In this document: piece after piece, positions 1 to 5,701 of the stretch | Layout of the letters: every line of letters begins with the position of its first letter | Position numbering within the stretch: the stretch's first letter is position 1 | Source of the DNA: Defluviitaleaceae bacterium | GTDB lineage: Bacteria > Bacillota > Clostridia > Lachnospirales > WQUN01 | Direction: 5' to 3' | DNA: 6,689 nucleotides | Assembly: GCA_009783395.1 (NCBI GenBank) | Contig: WRHA01000311.1 | Coordinates: forward strand, 1 to 6,689 | Program-made: the position numbers and the translations under genes | The notes under the pieces: generated by a model | Told to the model about the DNA's origin: nothing | The model's database searches: none | Seen by the model: only the letters and a program-made list of their open reading frames with translations

Positions 1-816
1 TAAATCGTAGAGTTTTTGCGGTGCGTTTGTTTTGCGCTCGCGTTTTACGGATTGTATTGTGGCGGTTTGTCCGTCGCATTTTGCGCGGATTTGCTCCGCA
101 AGTGCCGCATCGGTCAGTTTTTCCCGTGCGGCAACCAGCCCGTCGCCCGAAATTTCAACTATGTAAAACGGCTCTTTGACGAAATTTTTGATTTTCAGCT
201 CGCGCTCAACAATCATTGCGAGTGTAGGCGTTTGGACGCGCCCTATGGATAAATTTCCATTGTACAGGCACGAAAAAAGCCGCGAGAAATTCATGCCGAC
301 AGCCCAATCCGCGTTTTGACGGCAAACCGCCGCGCTGTGCAAATTGTCGTAATCGCCGCCCGCGCGAAGATTGCGAAAGCCATCGGAGATCGCCTTTTCC
401 TCAAGCGACGAAATCCACAGGCGTTTCAGCGGTTTTTTGCATTTGCAAAACTCGTAAACAAGGCGAAAAATAAGCTCTCCCTCGCGCCCCGCGTCGCAAG
501 CGTTTACGACTTCGCCGACATCGGCACGGTTAAGCAGTTCCTTTAAAATTTTGAGCTGCTTTTTTGTCTTCTCGTTCGGAAAATATTTATAGCTGTCCGG
601 CAAAATCGGCAGGTCGGCGATGCGCCATTTTGCGTATTTTGCGTCATACGCTTCGGGCGGCGCAAGCCCCAACAAATGCCCGATGCACCACGAAACAATA
701 TAGCCACCACCTTCGTAATAGCCGTCTTTTTTCGTCTTCGCGCCAAGAACCGCGCCAAGCGAACGGGCAACAGAAGGCTTTTCCGCAAGCACCAAAGTAT
801 TCGTATTCGCAGACAT
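1..816 (-). CDS. topB: DNA topoisomerase III, N-terminal part (runs off left edge)
   Basis: Type IA topoisomerase that cuts and passes single DNA strands, relaxing negative supercoils and decatenating replication or recombination intermediates. The visible 272 residues begin at ATG 816 (MSANTNTLVLAEKPSVAR), preceded by a GGACGG/GGTGA stretch. The TOPRIM domain comes first: AEKPSVA with Glu12, then CDAGREGE at 107-114 (Asp108, Glu112). Where E. coli TopB has Asp-Pro-Asp, this protein has Asp-Ala-Gly; I recall this variant from other Gram-positive and Bacteroides TopB proteins, so it is probably not a defect. Further motifs are NADWAVGMN (168-176) and GRVQTPTLA (192-200), both typical of TopB. 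The visible part stops at APQKLYDL, just before the region where the catalytic tyrosine (YPRTDS-type motif) is expected, so activity cannot be judged. It is divergent from the plus-strand cluster. TopB is favoured over TopA by the start and these motifs. Confidence 0.93.
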   Translation of the reverse strand, partial: MSANTNTLVLAEKPSVARSLGAVLGAKTKKDGYYEGGGYIVSWCIGHLLGLAPPEAYDAKYAKWRIADLPILPDSYKYFPNEKTKKQLKILKELLNRADVGEVVNACDAGREGELIFRLVYEFCKCKKPLKRLWISSLEEKAISDGFRNLRAGGDYDNLHSAAVCRQNADWAVGMNFSRLFSCLYNGNLSIGRVQTPTLAMIVERELKIKNFVKEPFYIVEISGDGLVAAREKLTDAALAEQIRAKCDGQTATIQSVKRERKTNAPQKLYDL

Positions 817-861
817 TTTTTCACCGTCCCACAAAAATTTGTGCAAAGCATAACACAACGC

Positions 862-900
862 AATCGGTGCGGGTAGTGTCACTACCCGCACCGATTTTTT
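862..900 (+). terminator. Perfect palindrome with T-tract, rightward intrinsic terminator
   Basis: Bases 862-878 and 880-896 are perfect reverse complements around T879, a 17-bp inverted repeat (practical stem 864-877 / 881-894, loop 878-880). A run of six T follows at 895-900 on the plus strand. On the minus strand the stem is followed by TTGCG, so it does not look like a leftward terminator. No plus-strand gene ends here, because topB reads leftward away from it. It could stop antisense transcription across topB, act as an attenuator for the 955 gene, or be an operator palindrome in the divergent promoter region. Confidence 0.75.
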
Positions 901-954
901 CAATTGTTATTTTCTTGCCGTATTCGCACACCTTATACAGGGAATACTTTCTAT

Positions 955-1353
955 ATGATTATACGATTTTTGGTTTACGGGGCACTTGGGTGCCTGATTG
1001 AAGTGCTGTGGACGGGGCTTGGGTCTCTCAGAAGCAAGGATTTCAAGCTTAGCGGAAACACCAGCCTCTGGATGTTTTTTATTTACGGCATGGTGCTTGT
1101 TATTGAGCCTTTTTTTGTACTGCTGGAGCCTGTGAATTTTATTATTCGCGGGCTTACCTATGCGGCATTTATTTATGCGGGCGAGTTTGTTACGGGGCTG
1201 GCACTTCAGCGAGTCGGCGTTTGCCCGTGGGATTACAGCCACACGAAGTATCATGTTCGCGGCATTATTCGCGCCGATTATTTGCCATGTTGGATCGCGC
1301 TCGGCCTTTTTTATGAACGGGTTTATTTCGCGATGATCCAAAATGGTATATAA
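955..1353 (+). CDS. CmpB-type putative ABC transporter membrane protein (PF06541 family)
   Basis: A 132-residue integral membrane protein with about four hydrophobic segments (roughly residues 2-22, 38-57, 64-84 and 110-127). It matches my memory of the family called putative ABC-transporter type IV / CmpB, common in Clostridia: GCLIEVLW near the start, LSGNTSLWMFFIYG (32-45), RGLTYAAFIYAGEF (65-78), CPWDY (90-94) and IRADYLPCW (105-113). The family name implies a transporter, but no ATPase lies beside it and no biochemical role is established that I know of. ATG 955 is chosen because AGGGAA lies about 11 bases upstream and the family begins at this membrane segment. An in-frame TTG at 904 would add 17 polar residues and sits in the terminator tail. 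It is the first gene of the plus-strand run, 50 bases before the next. Confidence 0.82.
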   Translation: MIIRFLVYGALGCLIEVLWTGLGSLRSKDFKLSGNTSLWMFFIYGMVLVIEPFFVLLEPVNFIIRGLTYAAFIYAGEFVTGLALQRVGVCPWDYSHTKYHVRGIIRADYLPCWIALGLFYERVYFAMIQNGI

Positions 1354-1354
1354 T

Positions 1355-1372
1355 GCCTTTGAGAGGCTTTTA
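1355..1372 (+). terminator. Weak hairpin with short T-run after the CmpB-type gene
   Basis: GCCT at 1355-1358 pairs with AGGC at 1364-1367 around a short loop, followed by TTTTAT. The stem is only 4-5 bp, so any termination would be partial. It lies in the 50-base gap before the DUF1461 gene and may only tune read-through. Confidence 0.25.
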
Positions 1373-1403
1373 TGTTTTACAGATGCGGAACGGGGGCATT
1401 TAA

Positions 1404-2114
1404 ATGAAATGGGTTATGGGATACTCTGCCGCGCTTTGCGTGCTTGCGCTGATTATCAGCCAAAGTATTATCATTCCCACTTTTTTTACGCCTTTTTTTC
1501 GTTGGCATTATAATCGTGCGGAAACAGCGGCAGAGATTGGCATCGACCCGGATGATTTAATGCACGTGACAGTCGAGTTGCTTGCGTACATGCGCGGGCG
1601 GCGTGATTCGCTTCACGGAATAACCGCCGAGGTTCATGGCCATACAGAACGCGCAAGCCGCACCTATGGCGATAATTTTTTTACCGATCGTGAAATAACG
1701 CATATGTACGATGTTCGCGAGCTGTACGACATACTTTTTATGGCGCGAAATATCGCGCTGTTTTCGCTGATCGCGCTTATTTTTGCGATGATTTATTTTC
1801 GCGAAAACCCTCTTTTGTTAATTTCGCGATGTTCGCGGGAGGTGCTTGTCGGCTTTTTTATTTTAATGCTTGCGGTTGCGGGCATTTCCGCGCTCAACTT
1901 TACCCGAGCGTGGGACATTTTCCACTACATTTTCTTCTTCCATGACGCCGACCAAACTTGGCGGCTAACACGGTTCGTAGATTTAATGATAAACATGTTC
2001 CCGTTGGAGTTTTTTATAAGCATCTCGATTTTCGTCGCTGTGTTAATCACGATTTTTTCTACGCTTGTCGTCACATTTGCGTCGGTGTATTTGCATAAGA
2101 GGAATAAGAAATGA
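1404..2114 (+). CDS. TIGR01906/DUF1461 membrane protein, Lit-like (lipoprotein intramolecular transacylase family)
   Basis: A 236-residue membrane protein with about four transmembrane segments (roughly 6-27, 112-131, 147-165 and 202-228) and a large outside loop between the first two. Family motifs are FTDREITHMYDVRELY (93-108, His100 and Asp103) and a second block around FHYIFF (His174) with Trp186, Asp193 and FPLEFF (199-204). The DUF1461 family includes Lit, which moves an acyl chain from the diacylglyceryl group of a lipoprotein onto its N-terminal cysteine, giving lyso-form lipoproteins. Two histidines about 72-74 residues apart are, as I recall, important in Lit, and His100/His174 fit that spacing. 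That this protein is a transacylase is inference; many clostridial members are untested. ATG 1404 follows GGGGG by about 8 bases. The stop overlaps the next start (ATGA), indicating translational coupling. Confidence 0.8.
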   Translation: MKWVMGYSAALCVLALIISQSIIIPTFFTPFFRWHYNRAETAAEIGIDPDDLMHVTVELLAYMRGRRDSLHGITAEVHGHTERASRTYGDNFFTDREITHMYDVRELYDILFMARNIALFSLIALIFAMIYFRENPLLLISRCSREVLVGFFILMLAVAGISALNFTRAWDIFHYIFFFHDADQTWRLTRFVDLMINMFPLEFFISISIFVAVLITIFSTLVVTFASVYLHKRNKK

Positions 2115-2899
2115 TAGAGATATTGCTGTATATATTTGTAACGATGGTCTGCGTGTTTTTGGCATTGGCGTTGTTGGTGTTTGGGATTTTAATTGCACCG
2201 ATAAAGTACAGCTTAAACGCGTCAAAAAACGGCAAGACTGAGGTTGTCGCTCGTGTAAGCTGGTTGTTGAAAATTGCGCGCTACACCTACGAGCTGCGCG
2301 ACGGAATGGAAAAATCGGAATTCTATGTGCTGTTTTTCCGGCTGGACAAGCCTCCGCGATGGTGGCGGAGGATTAAACGCCGGGCGCACCGAATGCTTCA
2401 AGGAAATTCGAAGGGAAATCCGAAGGAAAATCCGAAGGGAAACTCGAAAACAACGCATGAGGCAAAAAAGAAAACCCCCGTTAAAAAATCCGCCCCGCCC
2501 CCCAAAACCGACGAAACCCTTTTCGACCAACTACTCGAGGCATATTCCGGCTTGACAGACGGGCAAGGAAAAATTATCATGAAACATGCTGTTTCGTTGA
2601 TCGGTAGCTTGCTAAAAATCCTAAAACCACGGTGCTTTGATGTTTCGGGAGTGATTGGGACGGGGTGTCCGTTTAATACGGCGATGGTTTTGGGCTTATA
2701 TGAAAGCCTTGCGGGCATGTTTGATATTCGAAAAAATGTCCGTTTCGCGGGGGATTTTAACTGCGACGACTTTTTTATAAAATACAATGCCGACGTGCGC
2801 GGCAAGGCAAGCATCTTGCGCATAACGTACCCGATAGTGCGCTTTGCGTTACACAGGTCGGTTCGGGAATGGTTGCTTAAACTATGGAAGGATGACTGA
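2111..2899 (+). CDS. ytfI: DUF2953 membrane protein, YtfI-like
   Basis: A 262-residue protein with one N-terminal membrane anchor (residues 5-29), a charged variable middle and a conserved C-terminal DUF2953 region (about 155-262). The family hallmark LKPRCFDVSGVIGTGCPF lies near 171-188, followed by a GLYESLAG helix. Function is unknown; the gene stands directly before ytfJ in B. subtilis and many Clostridia, as here, which supports the assignment and hints at a sporulation or envelope role. The middle (98-113) carries four tetrapeptide repeats of the form Gly/Glu-Asn-Ser/Pro-Lys, then a Lys- and Pro-rich stretch to about 134, probably a flexible basic linker on the side of the membrane where the C-terminal domain sits. 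The start overlaps the previous stop by 4 bases and has a strong AAGAGGAA site (2097-2104) six bases upstream. The stop is 1 base before the YtfJ start. Confidence 0.85.
   Translation: MIEILLYIFVTMVCVFLALALLVFGILIAPIKYSLNASKNGKTEVVARVSWLLKIARYTYELRDGMEKSEFYVLFFRLDKPPRWWRRIKRRAHRMLQGNSKGNPKENPKGNSKTTHEAKKKTPVKKSAPPPKTDETLFDQLLEAYSGLTDGQGKIIMKHAVSLIGSLLKILKPRCFDVSGVIGTGCPFNTAMVLGLYESLAGMFDIRKNVRFAGDFNCDDFFIKYNADVRGKASILRITYPIVRFALHRSVREWLLKLWKDD
2402..2449 (+). repeat. Four tandem 12-bp repeats inside the DUF2953 gene
   Basis: Four in-frame copies at 2402-2413, 2414-2425, 2426-2437 and 2438-2449, each close to GGAAATCCGAAG and differing by one to three bases. They encode four basic tetrapeptides in the linker of the DUF2953 protein. 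The period is a multiple of three, so copy-number change by slippage would keep the frame. Confidence 0.85.
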
Positions 2900-2900
2900 A

Positions 2901-3278
2901 ATGACCAATGTTAACGAGAATTTGCAAATGCTGTTCAGCAAAATGGAGGACTTTGTTTCAACAAAAACCGTTGTGGGAGAGCCGGTTACTATCGGCGATG
3001 TAATATTAATCCCGCTTGTTGATGCGACCTTTGGCGTGGGAACCGGGCTTGCCGATTCCTCCGACGAAAAGAAGGGTGCGGGCGGCGGCGCGGCAGGCGC
3101 GAAGCTTACGCCCACAGCCGTAATCGTAATCACAGACGGCACGGTTCAGCTTGTAAGCGTAAAAAATACCGACAGCGTAAACAAGCTGGTAGACTTGGTG
3201 CCGGGCATTTTATCAAAACTGAACCTTGGCTCACTTTTTGAGAAAAAAGAAAAGAAGCTTGAATCGGATGATGAATAA
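2901..3278 (+). CDS. ytfJ: YtfJ/GerW family sporulation protein
   Basis: A 125-residue soluble protein of the GerW/YtfJ family (PF09579). In spore formers, members are made during sporulation and affect germination in some Bacillus species; the biochemical activity is not known. Family features in order are VVGEPVTIGDVILIPL (24-39), FGVGTG, a Gly/Ala-rich segment GAGGGAAGAKLTPTAV (around 60-75), ITDGTVQLVSV, and the C-terminal helix NKLVDLVPGILSKL. The tail is charged (KKEKKLESDDE). ATG 2901 is preferred because GGAAGG (2886-2891) lies nine bases upstream; ATG 2892, which overlaps the DUF2953 stop, would leave no spacer. The position right after a DUF2953 gene is the standard ytfI-ytfJ arrangement and strengthens both calls. 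The stop codon abuts the next start. Confidence 0.9.
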   Translation: MTNVNENLQMLFSKMEDFVSTKTVVGEPVTIGDVILIPLVDATFGVGTGLADSSDEKKGAGGGAAGAKLTPTAVIVITDGTVQLVSVKNTDSVNKLVDLVPGILSKLNLGSLFEKKEKKLESDDE

Positions 3279-3752
3279 ATGGATGCTTCTTATGTAAACG
3301 CATTTGTGCAGGGTGCCCAGCGCGTTTTCGCTACGATATGCCAAGAAACTCCGTCTTTGGGGAAGATATTTTTAAAAACAAACCCGTACACCGTTTCGGA
3401 AGTAACCGTTTCGGTGGACATCTTCGGGGCCTTTGAGGGAGAGATTGTCTACAATATGAGCGAACACGCGGGCTGTTTTATTGTGTCGCGAATGATGCAT
3501 GGGTTTTCGGTAACGTCGCTTAGAGAGGACATGGCAAAATCCGCCGTGTCCGAACTCGCGAACATAATTTCCGGCAATGTCGCAACTATTTTTGCCGGCA
3601 AGGAAATCGCCGTCGACATCCGCACGCCACAGCTTCGCTTTAACGCGGTAGCCGAAGATTTCCCCATATCACAAAAAACCGCAAAAATTGTTTGCGTACC
3701 GCTAAAATTTAATGACGGTCACATATTCGAAATCGACGTAATAATCCCATAG
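3279..3752 (+). CDS. cheX: CheX-family CheY-P phosphatase-like protein
   Basis: A 157-residue protein of the CheC/CheX/FliY superfamily, which dephosphorylates CheY-P to reset the chemotaxis signal. The diagnostic helix is SELANIISGN (91-100), with the Glu92-x-x-Asn95 pair that contacts the CheY phosphorylation site. Only one such motif is present, and the length fits CheX (about 155 residues) rather than the two-motif CheC. The N-terminal helix MDASYVNAFVQGAQRVF and the strand pair GAFEGEIVYNM / GCFIVSRMM also fit. The gene starts directly after the ytfJ stop (TAA then ATG 3279) with no good Shine-Dalgarno site, so translation probably depends on coupling. No other chemotaxis gene is in the window. 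Many CheX-like proteins sit outside chemotaxis clusters and may act on other response regulators, so the true partner is open. Confidence 0.83.
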   Translation: MDASYVNAFVQGAQRVFATICQETPSLGKIFLKTNPYTVSEVTVSVDIFGAFEGEIVYNMSEHAGCFIVSRMMHGFSVTSLREDMAKSAVSELANIISGNVATIFAGKEIAVDIRTPQLRFNAVAEDFPISQKTAKIVCVPLKFNDGHIFEIDVIIP

Positions 3753-3766
3753 CACGCCAAGCGTGC
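3752..3766 (+). other. Six-bp hairpin at the cheX stop codon
   Basis: GCACGC (3752-3757) pairs perfectly with GCGTGC (3761-3766) around CAA. It begins inside the cheX stop codon and lacks a T-tract, so it is not a standard terminator. It may protect the 3' end of the operon mRNA or form the first stem of the structured leader that follows. Confidence 0.45.
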
Positions 3767-3781
3767 ATTGGACACCGTGGA

Positions 3782-3862
3782 CATCCGGAGGGGGGCGACA
3801 TTACGTCTCGAAGGGTGCGGGCAAAGAACGCCCGCCATTGCCGGATGCGGTTTTTGTTCTTT
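3782..3862 (+). promoter_or_regulatory. Structured leader with competing stems upstream of the ABC genes (candidate attenuator or riboswitch)
   Basis: Pairings seen by eye: CATCCGG (3782-3788) with CCGGATG (3841-3847); GCGGGC (3817-3822) with GCCCGC (3830-3835), closing a 7-base loop AAAGAAC (3823-3829); and that entire loop with GTTCTTT (3856-3862). A third possibility, CCGC-AT (3832-3838, one bulge) with ATGCGG (3845-3850) followed by five T, resembles a terminator and uses bases from both other stems, so the folds exclude each other. This is the usual logic of transcription attenuation. It does not match the consensus of any riboswitch class I can recall, nor a T-box. No clear promoter was identified, so it may be co-transcribed with cheX. 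Energies were not computed. Confidence 0.45.
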
Positions 3863-3898
3863 AAAAAAAGGAAGTTTGCGTGAAGGAGTACGGGTTAG

Positions 3899-4825
3899 AT
3901 GTTAATTATTCAAGGCGCGATTTCATTAGGGCTAATTTTTTCGCTTATGGCAATTGGTGTTTATTTGACTTTTCGTATACTAAAAATGCCGGATCTGTCC
4001 GTCGAGGGTTCTATTATCGTGGGCGCGGGAATGACGGCGCGGCTTATTTCCGATCCGTATGTCGCGCTTAGTAATCCGTTTTTGATTACGGTTATTGCTA
4101 TGCTTACAGGAATGATTGCCGGCCTTACCACGGGGATTTTACATACAAAGTTGAAAATTCCGTCGATTTTGGCGGGTATTTTAACAATGGTTGCGGCGTA
4201 TTCGATTGTCATTCGCATAATGGATACGTCTAATATTGCTTTGCCGCCGCACGGACCCTGGCGCGTTACGACGGTGTTTACGTTCTTGCAGGACTGGGGA
4301 CTTTCGCGCATGAATGCGGTTATTGTGGTAAGCATCGTAATCGTTGTTGTGGCGTGTGTGTTGCTTTACTGCTTTATGGGGACGGAGTTTGGCAGTGCGG
4401 TTCGGGCTACGGGAAATAATGCGCAAATGGTTAAGGCGCAGGGAATTAATACGGACTGGACTGTGATTGCCTGCTTGATGTTTTCGAACGGGCTTGTCGC
4501 GCTGGCAGGTTCTCTTTGGGCGCAACAGCAGGGATTTGCTTCGGTTGATATGGGGATAGGAACGATTGTTGTTGGGCTTGCATCGGTTATTATTGCCGAA
4601 GTGCTTTTCCGCCCGCGAATGTTTTGGACGCATCTTATCGCGATTGTTATCGGCTCGATTATTTATCGGTTTATTATCGCACTCGCGCTCGGGGTCGAAT
4701 TTATGCGTCCGACGGATTTGCGCCTTGTTACCGCCGTAATTGTTACAATCGCGCTTGTTATGCCGCTTATTCTTGAGAAATTCAGGGCTGCAAAAAGTCG
4801 CAAAAATGCAGCGAGGGGGGCATAA
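3899..4825 (+). CDS. ABC transporter permease, COG4120 type (TrpY-like)
   Basis: A 308-residue inner-membrane permease of the BPD_transp_2 fold with about eight or nine hydrophobic segments. Family marks are the early motif MPDLSVEGS (30-38), the cytoplasmic coupling loop around RATGNNAQMVKAQGINT (169-185) that meets the ATPase, and FSNGLVALAGSLWAQQQGFA (195-214) followed by MGIGTIVVGLASVIIAEVLF. These resemble the permeases that pair with COG2984 binding proteins and COG1101 ATPases; one studied system of this kind, TrpXYZ, imports tryptophan. The substrate cannot be read from the sequence. ATG 3899 follows AAGGAG (3883-3888) by ten bases. The ATPase starts one base after the stop, so the two form a unit. 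The binding protein usually found upstream is absent here, and its place is taken by the structured leader. Confidence 0.9.
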   Translation: MLIIQGAISLGLIFSLMAIGVYLTFRILKMPDLSVEGSIIVGAGMTARLISDPYVALSNPFLITVIAMLTGMIAGLTTGILHTKLKIPSILAGILTMVAAYSIVIRIMDTSNIALPPHGPWRVTTVFTFLQDWGLSRMNAVIVVSIVIVVVACVLLYCFMGTEFGSAVRATGNNAQMVKAQGINTDWTVIACLMFSNGLVALAGSLWAQQQGFASVDMGIGTIVVGLASVIIAEVLFRPRMFWTHLIAIVIGSIIYRFIIALALGVEFMRPTDLRLVTAVIVTIALVMPLILEKFRAAKSRKNAARGA

Positions 4826-4826
4826 A

Positions 4827-5621
4827 ATGCTAAACATTGAAAACGTAAACAAAACCTTCGACCCCGGCACGCCGATTGAAAAACATGCGATTCGAGGCGT
4901 TTCGCTGCAGCTTGAACGCGGCGATTATGTAACCGTAATCGGTGGAAACGGCGCGGGAAAAAGCACGATGCTTAACATCGTTGCGGGGACGCTTTTCCCC
5001 GACATCGGCACAATTACCGTCGACGGCGTAAATGTCACAAATTATCCCGAATACAAACGCGCATTATATCTCGGGCGCGTGTTTCAAGATCCCCGTGCGG
5101 GAACTGCCGCCGATATGAGCATCGAAGAAAATCTCGCGCTTGCGTTTCGGCGCGGAAAATTTCGCGGCTTGGGCTGGCATATTCGCAAAGGCGAACGCAA
5201 GTTTTATCGCGAGAGGCTTGCGACGCTTGGGCTGGGGCTTGAAACGCGCCTGAAAGACAAGGTTGGGCTACTTTCCGGCGGTCAGCGGCAAGCACTCTCG
5301 CTTCTTATGGCGACGCTTAAAGAGCCGCGTGTTTTGCTTTTAGACGAGCACACCGCCGCCCTCGACCCCAAAACCGCCAAAACCGTCCTGGACCTCACAA
5401 ATAAAATCGTACACAATTACGGGCTTACGACACTCTGCGTCACCCATAACATGCGCGATGCCCTCAAAAACGGCAACCGCATTGTAATGATGCATGACGG
5501 AAAAATCATTCTGGACATGAAGGGCGAAGAGAAGGCAAACCTTACCGTGCAGGATTTGCTTAAAATGTTCGAATCCGCAAGCGGCGAGGAAATGCTTTCG
5601 GACAGGATGCTGTTGACGTGA
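4827..5621 (+). CDS. ABC transporter ATP-binding protein, COG1101 type (TrpZ-like)
   Basis: A 264-residue ATPase that powers the adjacent permease at the cytoplasmic face of the membrane. All catalytic motifs are present: Walker A GGNGAGKST (39-47), Q-loop Gln87 in VFQDPRAG, signature LSGGQRQALSLLMATL (149-164), Walker B VLLLDEHTAALDP (169-181) with Glu174, and H-loop His207 in VTHNM. The GTAADMSIEENLALA segment and DEHTAALDPKTA wording are characteristic of COG1101, the partner of COG4120 permeases. ATG 4827 follows GAGGGGGG, which lies inside the last permease codons, and gives the usual family N-terminus. A longer in-frame reading from 4740 would overlap the permease by 86 bases and is rejected. 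The protein appears intact and active. Confidence 0.94.
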   Translation: MLNIENVNKTFDPGTPIEKHAIRGVSLQLERGDYVTVIGGNGAGKSTMLNIVAGTLFPDIGTITVDGVNVTNYPEYKRALYLGRVFQDPRAGTAADMSIEENLALAFRRGKFRGLGWHIRKGERKFYRERLATLGLGLETRLKDKVGLLSGGQRQALSLLMATLKEPRVLLLDEHTAALDPKTAKTVLDLTNKIVHNYGLTTLCVTHNMRDALKNGNRIVMMHDGKIILDMKGEEKANLTVQDLLKMFESASGEEMLSDRMLLT

Positions 5622-5634
5622 TGGGGGGACAAAT

Positions 5635-5700
5635 GTGAAATTTAATTTGTATTGTGACGAAAGTTGTCATTTGGAGAACGACAATAGTGATGTGATGGTA
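5635..5700 (+). pseudogene. N-terminal fragment of a DUF3800 protein
   Basis: From GTG 5635, after a GGGGGGA ribosome site, 22 codons read MKFNLYCDESCHLENDNSDV and then Met-Val. This matches the start of DUF3800 proteins (RNase H-like fold; the YCDES strand carries the first acidic catalytic residues). After GTA 5698-5700 the resemblance ends and the frame continues into unrelated residues to a TAA at 5749-5751. A full DUF3800 protein is typically over 200 residues, so this is a remnant. It lies 14 bases after the ATPase stop, and its intact start site means a short peptide may still be made. Confidence 0.7.
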
Positions 5701-5701
5701 G

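Noticed and set aside
830..843. Inverted repeat CACAAA-AA-TTTGTG upstream of topB
   Set aside because: It is short and AT-rich, so chance is likely; not enough to call an operator.
904..954. Promoter for the CmpB-type gene (for example TATACA at 934-939)
   Set aside because: No -35 box is found at proper spacing, and the start site would fall too close to the ribosome site.
564..1001. Plus-strand frame of 145 codons antisense to topB
   Set aside because: It covers the topB start and the terminator palindrome and has no recognisable motif; topB on the other strand is unmistakable.
3805..3850. T-box-like AAGGGTG sequence in the ABC leader
   Set aside because: Only the first seven bases resemble the T-box consensus; the next are CGGGC instead of GGNACCGCG, and no matching terminator strand is present.
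3763..3864. Possible leader peptide from GTG 3763 with two Trp codons, suggestive of Trp attenuation
   Set aside because: No ribosome site precedes it, the start lies inside a hairpin, the Trp codons are not adjacent, and all three frames are open here, so it is probably chance.
4181..4870. Minus-strand frame of 229 codons
   Set aside because: It mirrors the permease gene, is full of Arg, Asn and His from reverse-read codons, and has no domain.
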